A stretch of DNA of 64,000 nt from Acidimicrobiaceae bacterium (GTDB taxonomy: Bacteria; Actinomycetota; Acidimicrobiia; Acidimicrobiales; RAAP-2), in NCBI GenBank assembly GCA_027315005.1, contig DAHUZT010000114.1, forward strand, positions 81,273 through 145,272, read 5' to 3'. A program made the position numbers and the translations under genes. The notes beneath the pieces are model-generated. The model was not told the origin of the DNA and did not search any database. It saw only the letters and a program-made list of their open reading frames with translations. Positions 28,601 to 36,768 of this stretch are shown one piece after another (the stretch's first letter is position 1; each line of letters opens with the position of its first letter).

Positions 28601-28695
28601 GCCGCAGCGGCTCCCCCCTGGGCGATGACCAGGAGACCGACCACGATGGCCGCCGCAGAGCCAGCAGATCGGTGAAACAACCCTCGCCTGTTCAT
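25615..28695 (-). CDS. Large secreted protein: YWL/FGDA repeats, right-handed beta-helix, Ig-like tail
   Basis: About 1026 residues, exported. The start MNRRGLFHRSAG plus a hydrophobic stretch to GGAAAA is a Sec or Tat-like signal, and a run of six G precedes ATG 28695. Residues about 40-315 hold six or so repeats of the form GMAATPxGxGYWLVxxDGxVxxFGDA, probably beta-propeller blades, found in many secreted actinobacterial proteins. Next is a parallel beta-helix of polysaccharide-lyase type (IQAAVNAARPGDWILIGPG, then many Asn/Gly-rich coils), then two Ig-like domains from about 840 (VVVPANGAALQGDVVLDASAS). It probably binds or cleaves a surface or environmental polysaccharide. No catalytic residues can be named. 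Confidence 0.87.
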   Translation of the reverse strand: MNRRGLFHRSAGSAAAIVVGLLVIAQGGAAAATPNSPSTSRAPSSTQTSTGGYWEVTGGGRVTAYGAASLHAPAPGGPGGPPPSLVVGMAATPTSQGYWLVTSSGAVLTYGDASSFGSLSGQPTSSPIVGMAATPDGQGYWLVSAAGEVYPFGDAGQRGSLSGSPTSPIAGMAATPTGNGYWLVARDGSVFAFGDATQLKPAAGGAAPTSAVVGISADVTGSGFWLVAANGDVVPFGDAGSYGSAAGRSPASHIVGMATTPDGQGYWEVAADGTIYSFGNAGSFGHTTNLSHGPKEKVVGMAPVGATVGGRVLLVGSYHGHRGKYRSIQAAVNAARPGDWILIGPGDYHSHADLTSPPTSQNVGSGWYGGVQISTPDLHIRGMNRSSVIVDGTKPGSPACSSNPADQQFGPTVAGETGPVGQNGIVVWKANNVSIQNLTVCNFLAVNGNGGNEIWWNGGSGSGQIGMAGYSGSYLSATTTFDGKVHGVHGYGNYGIFSNSAAGPGVWNQIYASNFEDSSMYIGACQQQCDAWIHNAWMENSALGYSGTNSGGILTVDHSQFDNNEDGFDTNTQSVGDPPPPQNGTCPNGGVSALTHTTSCWVFMQNDVHNNNNPNAPGYQAVAQPTGTGMTVSGATNDTVMNNVFANNGAWGTLFVPYPDTSPGGPGVCTGSGGHLALGACIYDPEGDALLNNTYTNNGFFGNPSNGDFGEITFFTGEPQNCFAGNVMPNGSSPSNLEQTQPTCGTPTTQTVSSSQLGNPSSLINQVLCDTGFASSFGQSCTPTQDKYPTPASNAPILTAVPTSLPTMPDPCAGVPSNAWCPAKPSSTPTTSVVVPANGAALQGDVVLDASASSPTGIRSVHFVLSGGQLQGSKTIAAATATTDGYLAGFDSATVPNGTYRLQSVAVSANGSTATSAPIAVTVDNPPLGSQVLVPSAGALTQGSVLDAVAFGPAPIRSVRFELSGQGLVGRSIGTAQLTPYGWIARATHLNGLRGGSYTLQSVVVDARGASATSPGVVVNIVGGRP

Positions 28696-28835
28696 GGTCC
28701 CCCCCTGTACACGTCGCGACGCCACTCATCTTGCTCTGTTCCAGCCTGCTCTGTTCTAGGTCTTCACCAGTCCTACAGTCAACTCGCTTCAGCACGACCT
28801 CGCTGGGTGTCGGCCGGTGGCTGACCGGTCAGCGG

Positions 28836-30122
28836 TCAGCCGGGCGGAGCCGAGCCGGCGTTCGATGTGGTGAACGTGGCGAAGAATGGGGTGTGCAGCG
28901 GGCTCGGGAGCTCGACGTCTGCCTTCCCGACCTTCATCGAAGCCGCCGGGCTGCCCAGTTCCACTTGAGCATTGCCGGTGACCTGGATCACCTGGGTGTT
29001 GCCTGCCTGGAGGGTGCCGGTCCACAAGACGGACCCCGAGGAGAGCGAGGTGGCGTACACCCAGCACGGACCGGTGGCGGCGACGGTGACCTGATAGCTG
29101 GGACCGGGGACGGGATAGGTCCCCGTCGTCAGCGTGGACGTCGACGAGGTGATCGTGTTCGGAGACCCTAGGGCCGGGGATGGTCTGGTGCGCTTCTTCG
29201 ACGTGGCAGTTCCTCCGGTGCGATGGGCGTTCGCGGCCGGAGCGGTGGTCGTGGATGCGTTTGCTGCCGGGTGCGGAGGGTTGGTCAGATGGGCGGAGCT
29301 GGACCTCCTGCTGCCGATGTAAGCAAGCGCGCCGAGCACGACCAGCACCGCCAGCAGGGCGACGACGGCACCACCCCGTCGCGATCCCCTGTTCATCGAC
29401 TCGAGCGCGTGTTGCTGGGCCCGATCGACGCGCCGGATGGGATTGGGGTCGGCGACCAGGGCTTCTGGTGTGGCCTCGCCATTCGCTTCCGCAGGCTTCG
29501 AGTCGTCGAATACGAGCGGCACACCCGGTTCGGGCAAGGAACGACTGGACCGTGCCGGCATTGGCGGTACCCGACCGGAGGGATTCGGACCGAGGGTTGC
29601 ACCCAAACGCTGAGGTTCTAGACCCCGCGGGGAAGCATCCTCGGGGATGAACGCCCCGGGCCTGCGATAGAAACGCTGACCGGACGAGGTCTGTCCGGTG
29701 ACGCCGGTGGGAGGTTGATCCCCGGCCGACCAGGTCGGGTGCCCGGGGGACTCCGCTGCGGGGGACTCCGCTGCCTCTCCGAACTCCGAGGGGGATACCG
29801 GAGGTGGAGCGGGCTCGGCATGGGCATCGAATTCGCTGGTTCCGGGTGTCGCCGGCCCGGTCGGGTCGGGGCGCGTCGCTTCCTCACTCTCGGCCGCGAT
29901 GGGGCTGGAGATGACCGCCGGGGGAGCCGTCGCGGCCCGGGCGATCGTGGCCGGACCAGGTCGTTCAGCCCGATCGGCGAAGTGCTCCAGGGTGCCGAGG
30001 GCCGTGTGGTACTGGCGGACCGAGCTCAGTTCGTCCCCTCCGGGTCTCCGCATGATGAGCACGAGCCCCACGACGACCACGACCACTGCGGCGGCGGCTA
30101 CAACGAGCAACATGCCATCCAT
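28836..30122 (-). CDS. Two-TM membrane protein with RodZ-type C-terminal domain
   Basis: A 428-residue protein. It has an N-terminal membrane segment (residues 4-23), a long Pro/Ala/Glu-rich cytoplasmic stretch, a second membrane segment near residue 263 (VVALLAVLVVLGALAYIG), a Ser/Thr-rich linker and a C-terminal beta domain (YQVTVAATGPCWVYATSLSSG, then GTLQAGNTQVIQV). That domain resembles the DUF4115 tail of RodZ, a cell-shape protein, but the RodZ helix-turn-helix is missing. It may be an envelope protein anchored by both segments. Function is unknown. Confidence 0.8.
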   Translation of the reverse strand: MDGMLLVVAAAAVVVVVVGLVLIMRRPGGDELSSVRQYHTALGTLEHFADRAERPGPATIARAATAPPAVISSPIAAESEEATRPDPTGPATPGTSEFDAHAEPAPPPVSPSEFGEAAESPAAESPGHPTWSAGDQPPTGVTGQTSSGQRFYRRPGAFIPEDASPRGLEPQRLGATLGPNPSGRVPPMPARSSRSLPEPGVPLVFDDSKPAEANGEATPEALVADPNPIRRVDRAQQHALESMNRGSRRGGAVVALLAVLVVLGALAYIGSRRSSSAHLTNPPHPAANASTTTAPAANAHRTGGTATSKKRTRPSPALGSPNTITSSTSTLTTGTYPVPGPSYQVTVAATGPCWVYATSLSSGSVLWTGTLQAGNTQVIQVTGNAQVELGSPAASMKVGKADVELPSPLHTPFFATFTTSNAGSAPPG

Positions 30123-30244
30123 TCAACCCGACCGGCGCTCCCGGCGGGGATCAAGTCCCCTATCGTTCCCCTGTCCGCGGCGACGAATTCCCGGTCACCA
30201 GCGAATTCCGGGACAGGACCGGAGGGCGGAAGTTGCCGCTCCGG

Positions 30245-31048
30245 TCAGATGGCGGTGATCGAGGTCAGCCCTCCGTCGATGGTCAGGTGGGTTCCCGTGA
30301 TGAACGAGGCCTCATCGGAAAGGAGGAATCGAATGGGCCGCGCGATCTCATCGGGGCTCGATACCCGGTGAAGGGGGGTACGCTCCTCCAGCCGCCCCCG
30401 AAATCCGGGGAGGAGGTCGAACGCCGGCGCAAGCATCGGGGTGTCCACTGCGCCTGGGCAGACCGCGTTGATCCGGAAACCCTCACGACCGAAGCGCTGG
30501 GCGATCGATCTCGTGACTCCGAGGACACCACCCTTCGAGGCGCAGTAGGCGGTGAGCAGGCTGCTTCCGAAGAGGCCTTCGATGGAGGAGATGAGGACGG
30601 CAGCAGATCCGGGACCGGCCTTGGTGAACGGTTCGATCGCCGCCTTGGCCAGCATCGCCCCGGCGCGGAGGTTCACGTCCAGGGTCGTGGCCCACATCTC
30701 GTCGTCGATGGAGTCGACCTCCATCGGTCCCGCCACGCCGGCGGCATGAACGAAACCTCCGAGTGACCCCAGTTCCGTGGCGACCACTGGTACTCGCTCC
30801 GCGAGGGCCGACGAGTCGGTGACGTCGATCCGTTCCCAGTGTGCAGCGATTCCGTACTGTTCGGCGCAGGCCGCGGCAGTTGCCTCGGCCGCTTGACCGT
30901 CGAGATCCCAGACAGCCACAGGGCGACCCACTTCCGCCAAGGCCAGCGCTGTCGCCCGGCCTATCCCCGATCCTCCTCCGGTCACGAGGACGCCACTGCT
31001 CGGCGACCCCAGCCGGTCGGATCTTCCTGTGGTGCGATCGCCGATCAC
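30245..31048 (-). CDS. SDR family oxidoreductase
   Basis: A 267-residue classical SDR with LVTGGGSGIGRA, HAAGVAG in place of NNAG, catalytic Ser in VLISSIEGL and Tyr/Lys in YCASKGGVLG. It ends with the usual FITGTHLTIDGG. It is the last gene of a tight four-gene operon (MBL, flavin reductase, cupin, SDR) with 2 bp between it and the cupin gene. GTG 31048 is the start. The substrate is unknown, but shared transcription suggests a common pathway. Confidence 0.9.
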   Translation of the reverse strand: MIGDRTTGRSDRLGSPSSGVLVTGGGSGIGRATALALAEVGRPVAVWDLDGQAAEATAAACAEQYGIAAHWERIDVTDSSALAERVPVVATELGSLGGFVHAAGVAGPMEVDSIDDEMWATTLDVNLRAGAMLAKAAIEPFTKAGPGSAAVLISSIEGLFGSSLLTAYCASKGGVLGVTRSIAQRFGREGFRINAVCPGAVDTPMLAPAFDLLPGFRGRLEERTPLHRVSSPDEIARPIRFLLSDEASFITGTHLTIDGGLTSITAI

Positions 31049-31050
31049 GT

Positions 31051-31602
31051 TCAGGTCCGCAACCCGAAGCGTGGCTCCAGTGCGGGCTCGATGTCGTCAC
31101 GGAGTGGGTTCACCCGGTCGCGCTCGGACAGGATCGGATCGGCCAGTCCCCAGTCGGCGCCGATGGCGGGGTCATCCCAGGCAACACCCAGCTCGTCGTC
31201 GGGGTTGTAGTAGCCGTCGACCAAGTACCAGAGGGTGAGATCGGTCAGTGAGGCGAACCCGTGGGCGACTCCGGGCGGGATGAAGACGCCCCGATCGCTC
31301 TCCCCATCAAGTTCGAGCTCCAGGGTGGCACCATCGGTCGGTGAACCCCGCCGCAGGTCGTGGAGTATCACCCGGGCGGTCCCCCTCAGTACGTACCAGT
31401 AGTCCGCCTGGTGGAGGTGGTAGTGAAGGCCGACGATCGCCCCGCCCTGCTTCTCCGAGCGGTTGGCCTGGACCATCTCCCGGCCCTGGGGAAACCAACT
31501 CCTCCTGTAGGTCTCCACGAACCGCCCCCGCTGGTCACCGTGGGCGTCCGGTTCGACGACGATGACGTCGCGGATGATGCTCGATGCTTCGATCTCCGGC
31601 AC
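31051..31602 (-). CDS. RmlC-like sugar epimerase family cupin (atypical)
   Basis: A 183-residue cupin with the overall dTDP-4-dehydrorhamnose 3,5-epimerase plan: DQRGRFVETYR, GLHYHLHQADYW, LRRGSPTDGATLELEL, FIPPGVAHGFASL and LSERDRVNPL. The epimerase motif RGLHYQ with a downstream catalytic Lys reads VGLHYH...QADYW here, so the conserved Arg, Gln and Lys are replaced. Only the His and the fold signature remain. It is probably a sugar or metal-binding relative, not a true RmlC. No rml genes are nearby. Confidence 0.82.
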   Translation of the reverse strand: MPEIEASSIIRDVIVVEPDAHGDQRGRFVETYRRSWFPQGREMVQANRSEKQGGAIVGLHYHLHQADYWYVLRGTARVILHDLRRGSPTDGATLELELDGESDRGVFIPPGVAHGFASLTDLTLWYLVDGYYNPDDELGVAWDDPAIGADWGLADPILSERDRVNPLRDDIEPALEPRFGLRT

Positions 31603-31605
31603 TGG

Positions 31606-32112
31606 TCAGCCCCTCTTCGCCTCGTGTTCGCGCCGGGCAACAGTAGCGAATCCTCGCCGGAAGAACAGTAGCGGTGCACCCTCCGCGGTCCCGAGGTCGA
31701 GCACCTTCCCGATGATGAGCTCATGATCACCGGCGTCGTGGGCAAGCTCCAGCCGACAATCGACCCACGCCAACGAACCATCGAGCACCGGAGCACCGGA
31801 TATCGGAGCCGGGTTCCACGTCACGCCGTTGAACTTGTCCCCACCCGAAACGGCGAAGCCAAGGCAGAGGTCCTCTTGGGTATCGGCCAGTACGTTCACG
31901 CAGAACGAGCCGGTCCGAGCGATGCGCGGCCAGCTCGTCGACGAACGGGCGGGTGCGACGGCGACGAATGGAGGATCGATCGACAACGAGACGAAGCTCT
32001 GACAGGTGAACCCGAGTGGAAGACCTCCATCGATGCCAGTCACGATGGTCACACCGGTCGTGAACCTGCTCATGGCGTCCTTGAACAGCTCGGTGTCGAC
32101 CGTTGCGTTCAC
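31606..32112 (-). CDS. Flavin reductase family protein
   Basis: About 168 residues with the flavin-reductase-like FMN-binding fold: FKDAMSRFTTGVTIVTG, GFTCQSFVSLSIDPPFVAV and FCVNVLADTQ. Such proteins reduce FMN or FAD with NAD(P)H and often feed a partner monooxygenase. The GTG at 32112 overlaps the stop of the upstream MBL gene by 4 bp (GTGA), which fixes the start. The frame is open to 32157 but that part is inside the upstream gene. Confidence 0.9.
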   Translation of the reverse strand: MNATVDTELFKDAMSRFTTGVTIVTGIDGGLPLGFTCQSFVSLSIDPPFVAVAPARSSTSWPRIARTGSFCVNVLADTQEDLCLGFAVSGGDKFNGVTWNPAPISGAPVLDGSLAWVDCRLELAHDAGDHELIIGKVLDLGTAEGAPLLFFRRGFATVARREHEAKRG

Positions 32113-32993
32113 ACCCGGCTCCGTCCAACACGCTCCACGACCCCCAGGGTCACACACGTCCCTTCGGCGGCGGCACGCACCTCCACTGGGTGTTCACCGC
32201 CGGCGGCCAGATCACCTGCCGCCGACAACAACTCGTCGATCACGTCGTCGGTGAGCGAAGGGTCGTAGTGGAAGAGGTCCACCCTCCTGGCACCGGCCGC
32301 CTGTGCCACCTTCACCGCGTAGGAGGCTGTCGAATGGCCCCAGTCTGGTCGATTGCGGAACGCCTCTTCGGTGTACTGGGCGTCGTGGATCACCAGATCG
32401 GCATCGCGACACAGCTCGACCACGTTGTCATCCACAGTGTCACCGTCGGCCGGTGCCTGGTGATCGGAGAGATAGGTCAGCACCTCGCCCTCGAACTCGA
32501 TCCGATATCCGAGGGTCCGTTCGAAATGCGGAACGGAGCGGACAGTGACACACAGGCCGCCGAGTTGGAAGTCGACGGGATCGGACAGATCGTGGAACCG
32601 GACCGACCCTTTGAAGTCCACGATGCCGACCGGGAAAAACGGAGGCTGGACGGCACTGGCCAGAACGTCGTGAAGTGAGGAGCCGTCCTGGGCAGGTCCG
32701 TAGATGTCGAGCGTACTGCCGACATCGTGCATCGGCCCGAAGAACGGAAGGCCGAGCACATGGTCGTAGTGGAGATGAGACAGCAGGACGTTTGCTCCGA
32801 GGGGGGCACCTGGCTCGGCACAACGGCCCGCCAGGTCGACCCCGAGGGCGCGCATTCCAGTACCCATGTCGAGGATCAGCGGCGGTTCCCCCACCGCTTC
32901 GACGAGTACGCAGGACGTGTTGCCCCCGTACCGTCGATGCTCGTCGGAGGAACAGGGGCACGACCCCCGGACTCCGTAGTAGGTGATCTTCAC
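32109..32993 (-). CDS. MBL-fold metal-dependent hydrolase (RNase Z/PhnP-like)
   Basis: A 294-residue metallo-beta-lactamase-fold protein starting MKITYYGVRGSCPCSS, then GGNTSCVLVE, the metal site LLSHLHYDHVLGLPFF (HxHxDH) and LVIHDAQYTEEAF with a following GHSTASYAV. This arrangement is typical of the PhnP/RNase-Z-like phosphodiesterases and related hydrolases. GTG 32993 is the start. It is the first gene of the operon with the flavin reductase. Confidence 0.9.
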   Translation of the reverse strand: MKITYYGVRGSCPCSSDEHRRYGGNTSCVLVEAVGEPPLILDMGTGMRALGVDLAGRCAEPGAPLGANVLLSHLHYDHVLGLPFFGPMHDVGSTLDIYGPAQDGSSLHDVLASAVQPPFFPVGIVDFKGSVRFHDLSDPVDFQLGGLCVTVRSVPHFERTLGYRIEFEGEVLTYLSDHQAPADGDTVDDNVVELCRDADLVIHDAQYTEEAFRNRPDWGHSTASYAVKVAQAAGARRVDLFHYDPSLTDDVIDELLSAAGDLAAGGEHPVEVRAAAEGTCVTLGVVERVGRSRV

Positions 32994-33092
32994 CGAAGAG
33001 CAGGCTAGTCACCCGGTAGGAGATGGACCGAATCGACGGACCTCCATGCACCGGGACGCGATGTTGGTGCAGGCGCGGAGTACCCTCCGGAC

Positions 33093-33962
33093 ATGGAGCT
33101 ACACCGGGTGACCGTAAACGGGATCGAGATCTCCTTCTTCGAAGACGGGCCGGTATCCGGACCGCTGGTGCTCTGCTTGCACGGATTCCCCGACACGGCC
33201 CATACCTGGCGCCATCTCATGGCGCGATTGGCGAGTGCCGGGCATCACGCCGTGGCGCCGTTTCTCCGAGGGTACGCACCGTCGTCCGTGCCGGCCGACG
33301 GTGCGTACGACACCGGCACCTTGGCCGTCGATGCGTGCGCCTTGCACGAGGCGCTCGGCGGTGGGGACGACGCGGTCCTCGTCGGACACGATTGGGGCGC
33401 GCTGACTGCGTACTGCGCAGCGGCATATCAGCCGGAACGGTGGCGGCGGGTGGTCACGGCAGCTGTCCCACCACAGAGTGCGATGGCGGAGTCGTTCTTC
33501 TCCTACGACCAGCTCCGGCGGAGCTGGTACATCTTCCTCGTCCAGACCCCTCTGGCAGAGCATGTCGTCACCCTCGACGGACTCGCATTCATCGACCGCC
33601 TCTGGTCCGACTGGTCGCCCGGCTTCGACGGGAGCTGGGACGTGGCTCGGGTGAAGGAGTCCCTCGGTGAACCCGAGCACCTGTCTGCCGCACTGGGCTA
33701 CTACCGCGCGATGCTGGCCGGACCGCCCTCCGACCCCGGTGCCGCAGCCGCCCAGGCCGCAGGGGCCGCTGGTCATCCCCAGCCCACGCTCTACCTACAC
33801 GGACGCGGTGACGGCTGCATGGGCATCGACAGCATCGGTGGGGTCGCCGACGCTCTACCCGAGGGCTCTGAGATCGTGACCGTCGAGGGAGCAGGGCACT
33901 TCGTCCACCTCGAGAGGCCCGAAGAGACGAACGACCGATTGCTCGCATTCATCGACGGTTAG
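33093..33962 (+). CDS. Alpha/beta hydrolase, epoxide hydrolase-like
   Basis: A 289-residue alpha/beta hydrolase. LCLHGFPDTAHTWRHL carries the oxyanion HG. The nucleophile elbow is VGHDWGAL, with Asp as nucleophile, and the catalytic His is in VEGAGHFVHLERPEE. An Asp nucleophile in GHDWG points to epoxide hydrolase or haloalkane dehalogenase; the HGFPDT form favours epoxide hydrolase. It stands alone, convergent with mutY. Confidence 0.9.
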   Translation: MELHRVTVNGIEISFFEDGPVSGPLVLCLHGFPDTAHTWRHLMARLASAGHHAVAPFLRGYAPSSVPADGAYDTGTLAVDACALHEALGGGDDAVLVGHDWGALTAYCAAAYQPERWRRVVTAAVPPQSAMAESFFSYDQLRRSWYIFLVQTPLAEHVVTLDGLAFIDRLWSDWSPGFDGSWDVARVKESLGEPEHLSAALGYYRAMLAGPPSDPGAAAAQAAGAAGHPQPTLYLHGRGDGCMGIDSIGGVADALPEGSEIVTVEGAGHFVHLERPEETNDRLLAFIDG

Positions 33963-34011
33963 CCGCATCGTGCGATGGCGGATCGGCGGTGCCAGTGCTC
34001 CGGGGACCTGC

Positions 34012-34785
34012 TCAGAAGGGGAGGCTCAGAACGCCGTCCCCGTGCCGCACCACCAGTCCTTCGGCCACCAGCGCGGAGACGACGCGCCTGGCGCGGTCGG
34101 GATCGTCGGGCCATCCAACCACTGCGGGGGCGGCTGCATCGGTGATCTCCCCGACCCGTAGCGAGTCGATGAGCCGGCCTCGACCCTGGCGGTCGGACCC
34201 CTGGAACTTCCCCTGTGCAGACGAGGTGCCGGCCGATCCCGTCGAGGGATCGACCCCCCCGGCCTCCGACCATGCACACGCCGACCGTATGGGACAGCGA
34301 TCACAGCGGGGACGACGTGCCACGCACACCTCCGCGCCGAGATCGAGCAGAGCCTGGCCGAAGGTCCATCCCTTCCCTGGCGGAACCATGGCATCCACTA
34401 TTGACTGGGCCTCACGGCGCTCGAGGGGCTTACCGGAGACAGCTCGGGACAGCACCCGTCCGGCGTTGGTGTCGACCACACCGACATCGTGGTCGAACGC
34501 GAATGCCAGCACGGCTCTGGCCGTGTACTCGCCCACCCCCGGCAAGGCCAGAAGCGTGTCGAGCGTCGAGGGGACCTGACCCCCGTGGTGATCCACCATG
34601 GCCGTCGCAGCACCATGGAGACCGCGGGCCCTGCGGTTATAGCCGAGCCCACTCCACAGTTGCAGCACACGTCCGAGTGGTGCGGTGGCACAAGCAGCCG
34701 GAGTCGGAAACTCGCCGAGGAAGCGCCCGTAGGCGGGGACCACCCTCGCCACCTGGGTCTGTTGGGCCATCACCTCGCTAACCAA
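34012..34785 (-). CDS. mutY: A/G-specific adenine glycosylase MutY (5' end unclear)
   Basis: The glycosylase removes adenine mispaired with 8-oxoG. It shows VSEVMAQQTQV (catalytic Glu), the HhH LPGVGEYTARAVLAFAF, VVDTNAGRV with the catalytic Asp, and the [4Fe-4S] ligands C-x6-C-x2-C-x5-C in CVARRPRCDRCPIRSAC. TTG 34785 is the only standard start before the core. The same frame, with no stop, continues upstream through LPWRSTREPWGVL, the normal MutY N-terminus, to about 35020. No ATG, GTG or TTG occurs there; CTG 34983, overlapping the maoC stop, is a candidate. The real protein is probably about 320 residues. Confidence 0.9.
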   Translation of the reverse strand: MVSEVMAQQTQVARVVPAYGRFLGEFPTPAACATAPLGRVLQLWSGLGYNRRARGLHGAATAMVDHHGGQVPSTLDTLLALPGVGEYTARAVLAFAFDHDVGVVDTNAGRVLSRAVSGKPLERREAQSIVDAMVPPGKGWTFGQALLDLGAEVCVARRPRCDRCPIRSACAWSEAGGVDPSTGSAGTSSAQGKFQGSDRQGRGRLIDSLRVGEITDAAAPAVVGWPDDPDRARRVVSALVAEGLVVRHGDGVLSLPF

Positions 34786-34979
34786 GACGCCCCAAGGCTC
34801 ACGGGTCGACCGCCAAGGGAGTCCCGGACGCCTGGATGTGGATCCTCCCGCCGTCCCCCAGGCCTCGATCGCCCGACCGATCGTGCTGGCGCGGACCGGA
34901 TCGTGCGGCAGCCGAACGACCTGCGGCGAACCCGAGCCGGCCCGGTTTGGTGGACACGCCGCCGACGGGACCGGTGTTC

Positions 34980-35492
34980 TCAGGACCAGACGTCCCCGGT
35001 GTAGGGCCTCTGTCGCGCCGGTGCAAAATCACGCTTCCAGACCATCACCTTCCGCCTGAAGAAGCAGATCTCATTCCCCAGCTGGTTGAAGGCCTTGGTC
35101 TCGACTGTCACCACACCACGGTCTTCGCGTGACTTCGACGCATTCTTCGAGATCACCTTGGTCTCAGCGTAGATGGTGTCTCCGTGGAACGTGGGGGCCC
35201 GGTGCACCAGTGATTCGACTTCCAAATTGGCGATGGCCGCTCCACTGACGTCGGGAACGCTCATCCCGAGGACGAGCGAGTAGACCAGGTTGCCGACCAC
35301 GACGTTTCGCCCCTGGACCGTCTCGTTCTCGGCGTACCAGGCGTTGATGTGCAGCGGGTGGTGGTTCATGGTGATCATGCAGAACAGGTGGTCATCGGCC
35401 TCGGTGATCGTCTTTCCCGGCCAATGCCGGTAGATGTCCCCAGGCTCGAACTCCTCGAAATACCGGCCAAAGGGACGGTCGTACACGGTCAC
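34980..35492 (-). CDS. mch: MaoC-family hydratase, probable mesaconyl-CoA hydratase
   Basis: A 170-residue hot-dog protein. The hydratase motif is in KTITEADDHLFCMITMNHHPLHIN (Asp and His), followed by GNLVYSLVLGMSVPDVSG, IANLEV and FHGDTIYAET. The closest pattern I know is the short actinobacterial mesaconyl-CoA hydratase, which forms beta-methylmalyl-CoA in the ethylmalonyl-CoA pathway. The neighbours mcd-like and mcl-like genes fit. A general enoyl-CoA hydratase role is the alternative. Its stop overlaps the open 5' part of mutY. Confidence 0.82.
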   Translation of the reverse strand: MTVYDRPFGRYFEEFEPGDIYRHWPGKTITEADDHLFCMITMNHHPLHINAWYAENETVQGRNVVVGNLVYSLVLGMSVPDVSGAAIANLEVESLVHRAPTFHGDTIYAETKVISKNASKSREDRGVVTVETKAFNQLGNEICFFRRKVMVWKRDFAPARQRPYTGDVWS

Positions 35493-35544
35493 GGCCCGAT
35501 GCCCCCAGTCTCTCGGAGGCTGTGCGCCCCCCGTTGGCGACGCT

Positions 35545-35976
35545 TCACTCGCGGACCAGTGACGGACGTGTGGTGAACCCGAGGACCCAGTCCGGTTGCG
35601 ACTCGCCGTCGATGGCCATCCGCCACAGAAAGCGGGTACCCGGGGTCAGGGGGAGAGGACCCAGACTGACTGCCAGCGCGACGTCGATGGGAGAACCCTC
35701 GGGGATGCCCGGGGGCCTCCCGACCGTGAACTCCCCCCGCACCTCGACGGGATGCTGGCCTTCGGGCGTGTCTACCAGCACCGGACCCCCGTCGGCGTCC
35801 TCGAGGAAGAGCTCCCAATGGTGAGGGGCCTCGGCTTCGTGCCAACCGACGTCGATCTTGAGGGCAATGGCCGATGGCACGGGGTCCGGACCGGTCATGC
35901 TCCACCCGCCTCCGAGCACGTACAACTTGCCGTCCGAGACCTGCGCCGCGTCGCACAGCATCATGGTCACTCTCAC
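35545..35976 (-). CDS. DUF6941-like protein
   Basis: A 143-residue protein starting MRVTMMLCDAAQVSDGKLYVLGGGW. That opening, with WELFLEDADG and VALAVSLGPLPLTPGTRFLWRM behind it, matches a small uncharacterised actinobacterial family that I recall as DUF6941, of beta-sandwich appearance. No catalytic residues or signal peptide are seen. Function is unknown. It is 52 bp upstream of the maoC gene on the same strand. Confidence 0.78.
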   Translation of the reverse strand: MRVTMMLCDAAQVSDGKLYVLGGGWSMTGPDPVPSAIALKIDVGWHEAEAPHHWELFLEDADGGPVLVDTPEGQHPVEVRGEFTVGRPPGIPEGSPIDVALAVSLGPLPLTPGTRFLWRMAIDGESQPDWVLGFTTRPSLVRE

Positions 35977-36060
35977 GGGGACCGAGACTACTGCCCCGCG
36001 AACACCGGCCCGGAAGCGGACGACCCCGGAGCCGAGGCGACCTCCCGATAGCCTGACCGT

Positions 36061-36708
36061 ATGCCGTTACGAGGGCTCAGGGACGACGTATACCGGCGCC
36101 CCCTTGCCACTGCGCTCGACCGTCTCGGTCTCGGTCCCGGATGGATCTGTGCTGACATCGGTGCAGGTGGAGGCGACGTATCCGTGGCACTGGCCGAGAT
36201 AACCGGACGCACGGGAAGGGTCTATGCCATAGACAGCGATCCCTTGGCACGCGACGAAGTCGCCGCCGTGGCCGCCGCTCACAGCCAGGTCCTGGCCATA
36301 ACCCAGGCCGCCGAGGACCTCCGGCTCCCCGAGGCGGTCGACCTCGCCTTCTGCCGCTTTCTGCTGCTGCACGTGGTCGATCCGGCGCTCGTGCTCGCGA
36401 GGATGGCCGGTGCCGTCCGGCCAGGCGGCTGGGTGGTGGCGCAAGAACCCGTCACTTCCGCCGGACGCATCAACGGACGACCGTTTTCGATGCCGTCCGC
36501 GCGCCATCCGGATGTGGGGGCGATACTCCCCTCGCTGGCCCGTGACATCGGGCTGATCACCGCTGACGCCTGGGCGGAAGCACCGGCGTCAGCCGGCCCG
36601 GGACCGGTGGCCGACTACCTCGAGTTGGTCACGCAAGTGGACCCGGGAGACGACCCGGTCGTGCTCCCACCACTCGTCACCGTCGTCGCACAGGTGCCGT
36701 CGGGTTGA
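36061..36708 (+). CDS. SAM-dependent methyltransferase (class I)
   Basis: A 215-residue protein with the SAM-binding motif I ADIGAGGGDVSVALAE near residue 37, motif II YAIDSDPLARDE and motif IV-like VDLAFCRFLLLHVVDPALVLARM. It fits the UbiE/arsM-like class I methyltransferases. The substrate is unknown. It is divergent from the DUF6941-like gene, 84 bp away, and 60 bp before the methylsuccinyl-CoA dehydrogenase-like gene on the same strand. Confidence 0.88.
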   Translation: MPLRGLRDDVYRRPLATALDRLGLGPGWICADIGAGGGDVSVALAEITGRTGRVYAIDSDPLARDEVAAVAAAHSQVLAITQAAEDLRLPEAVDLAFCRFLLLHVVDPALVLARMAGAVRPGGWVVAQEPVTSAGRINGRPFSMPSARHPDVGAILPSLARDIGLITADAWAEAPASAGPGPVADYLELVTQVDPGDDPVVLPPLVTVVAQVPSG

Positions 36709-36768
36709 TCCGACGACGAGCGGCGGTTCGCACGATGGGTGCCAGGTCCGGGCCGGTACGCTGTGCTG

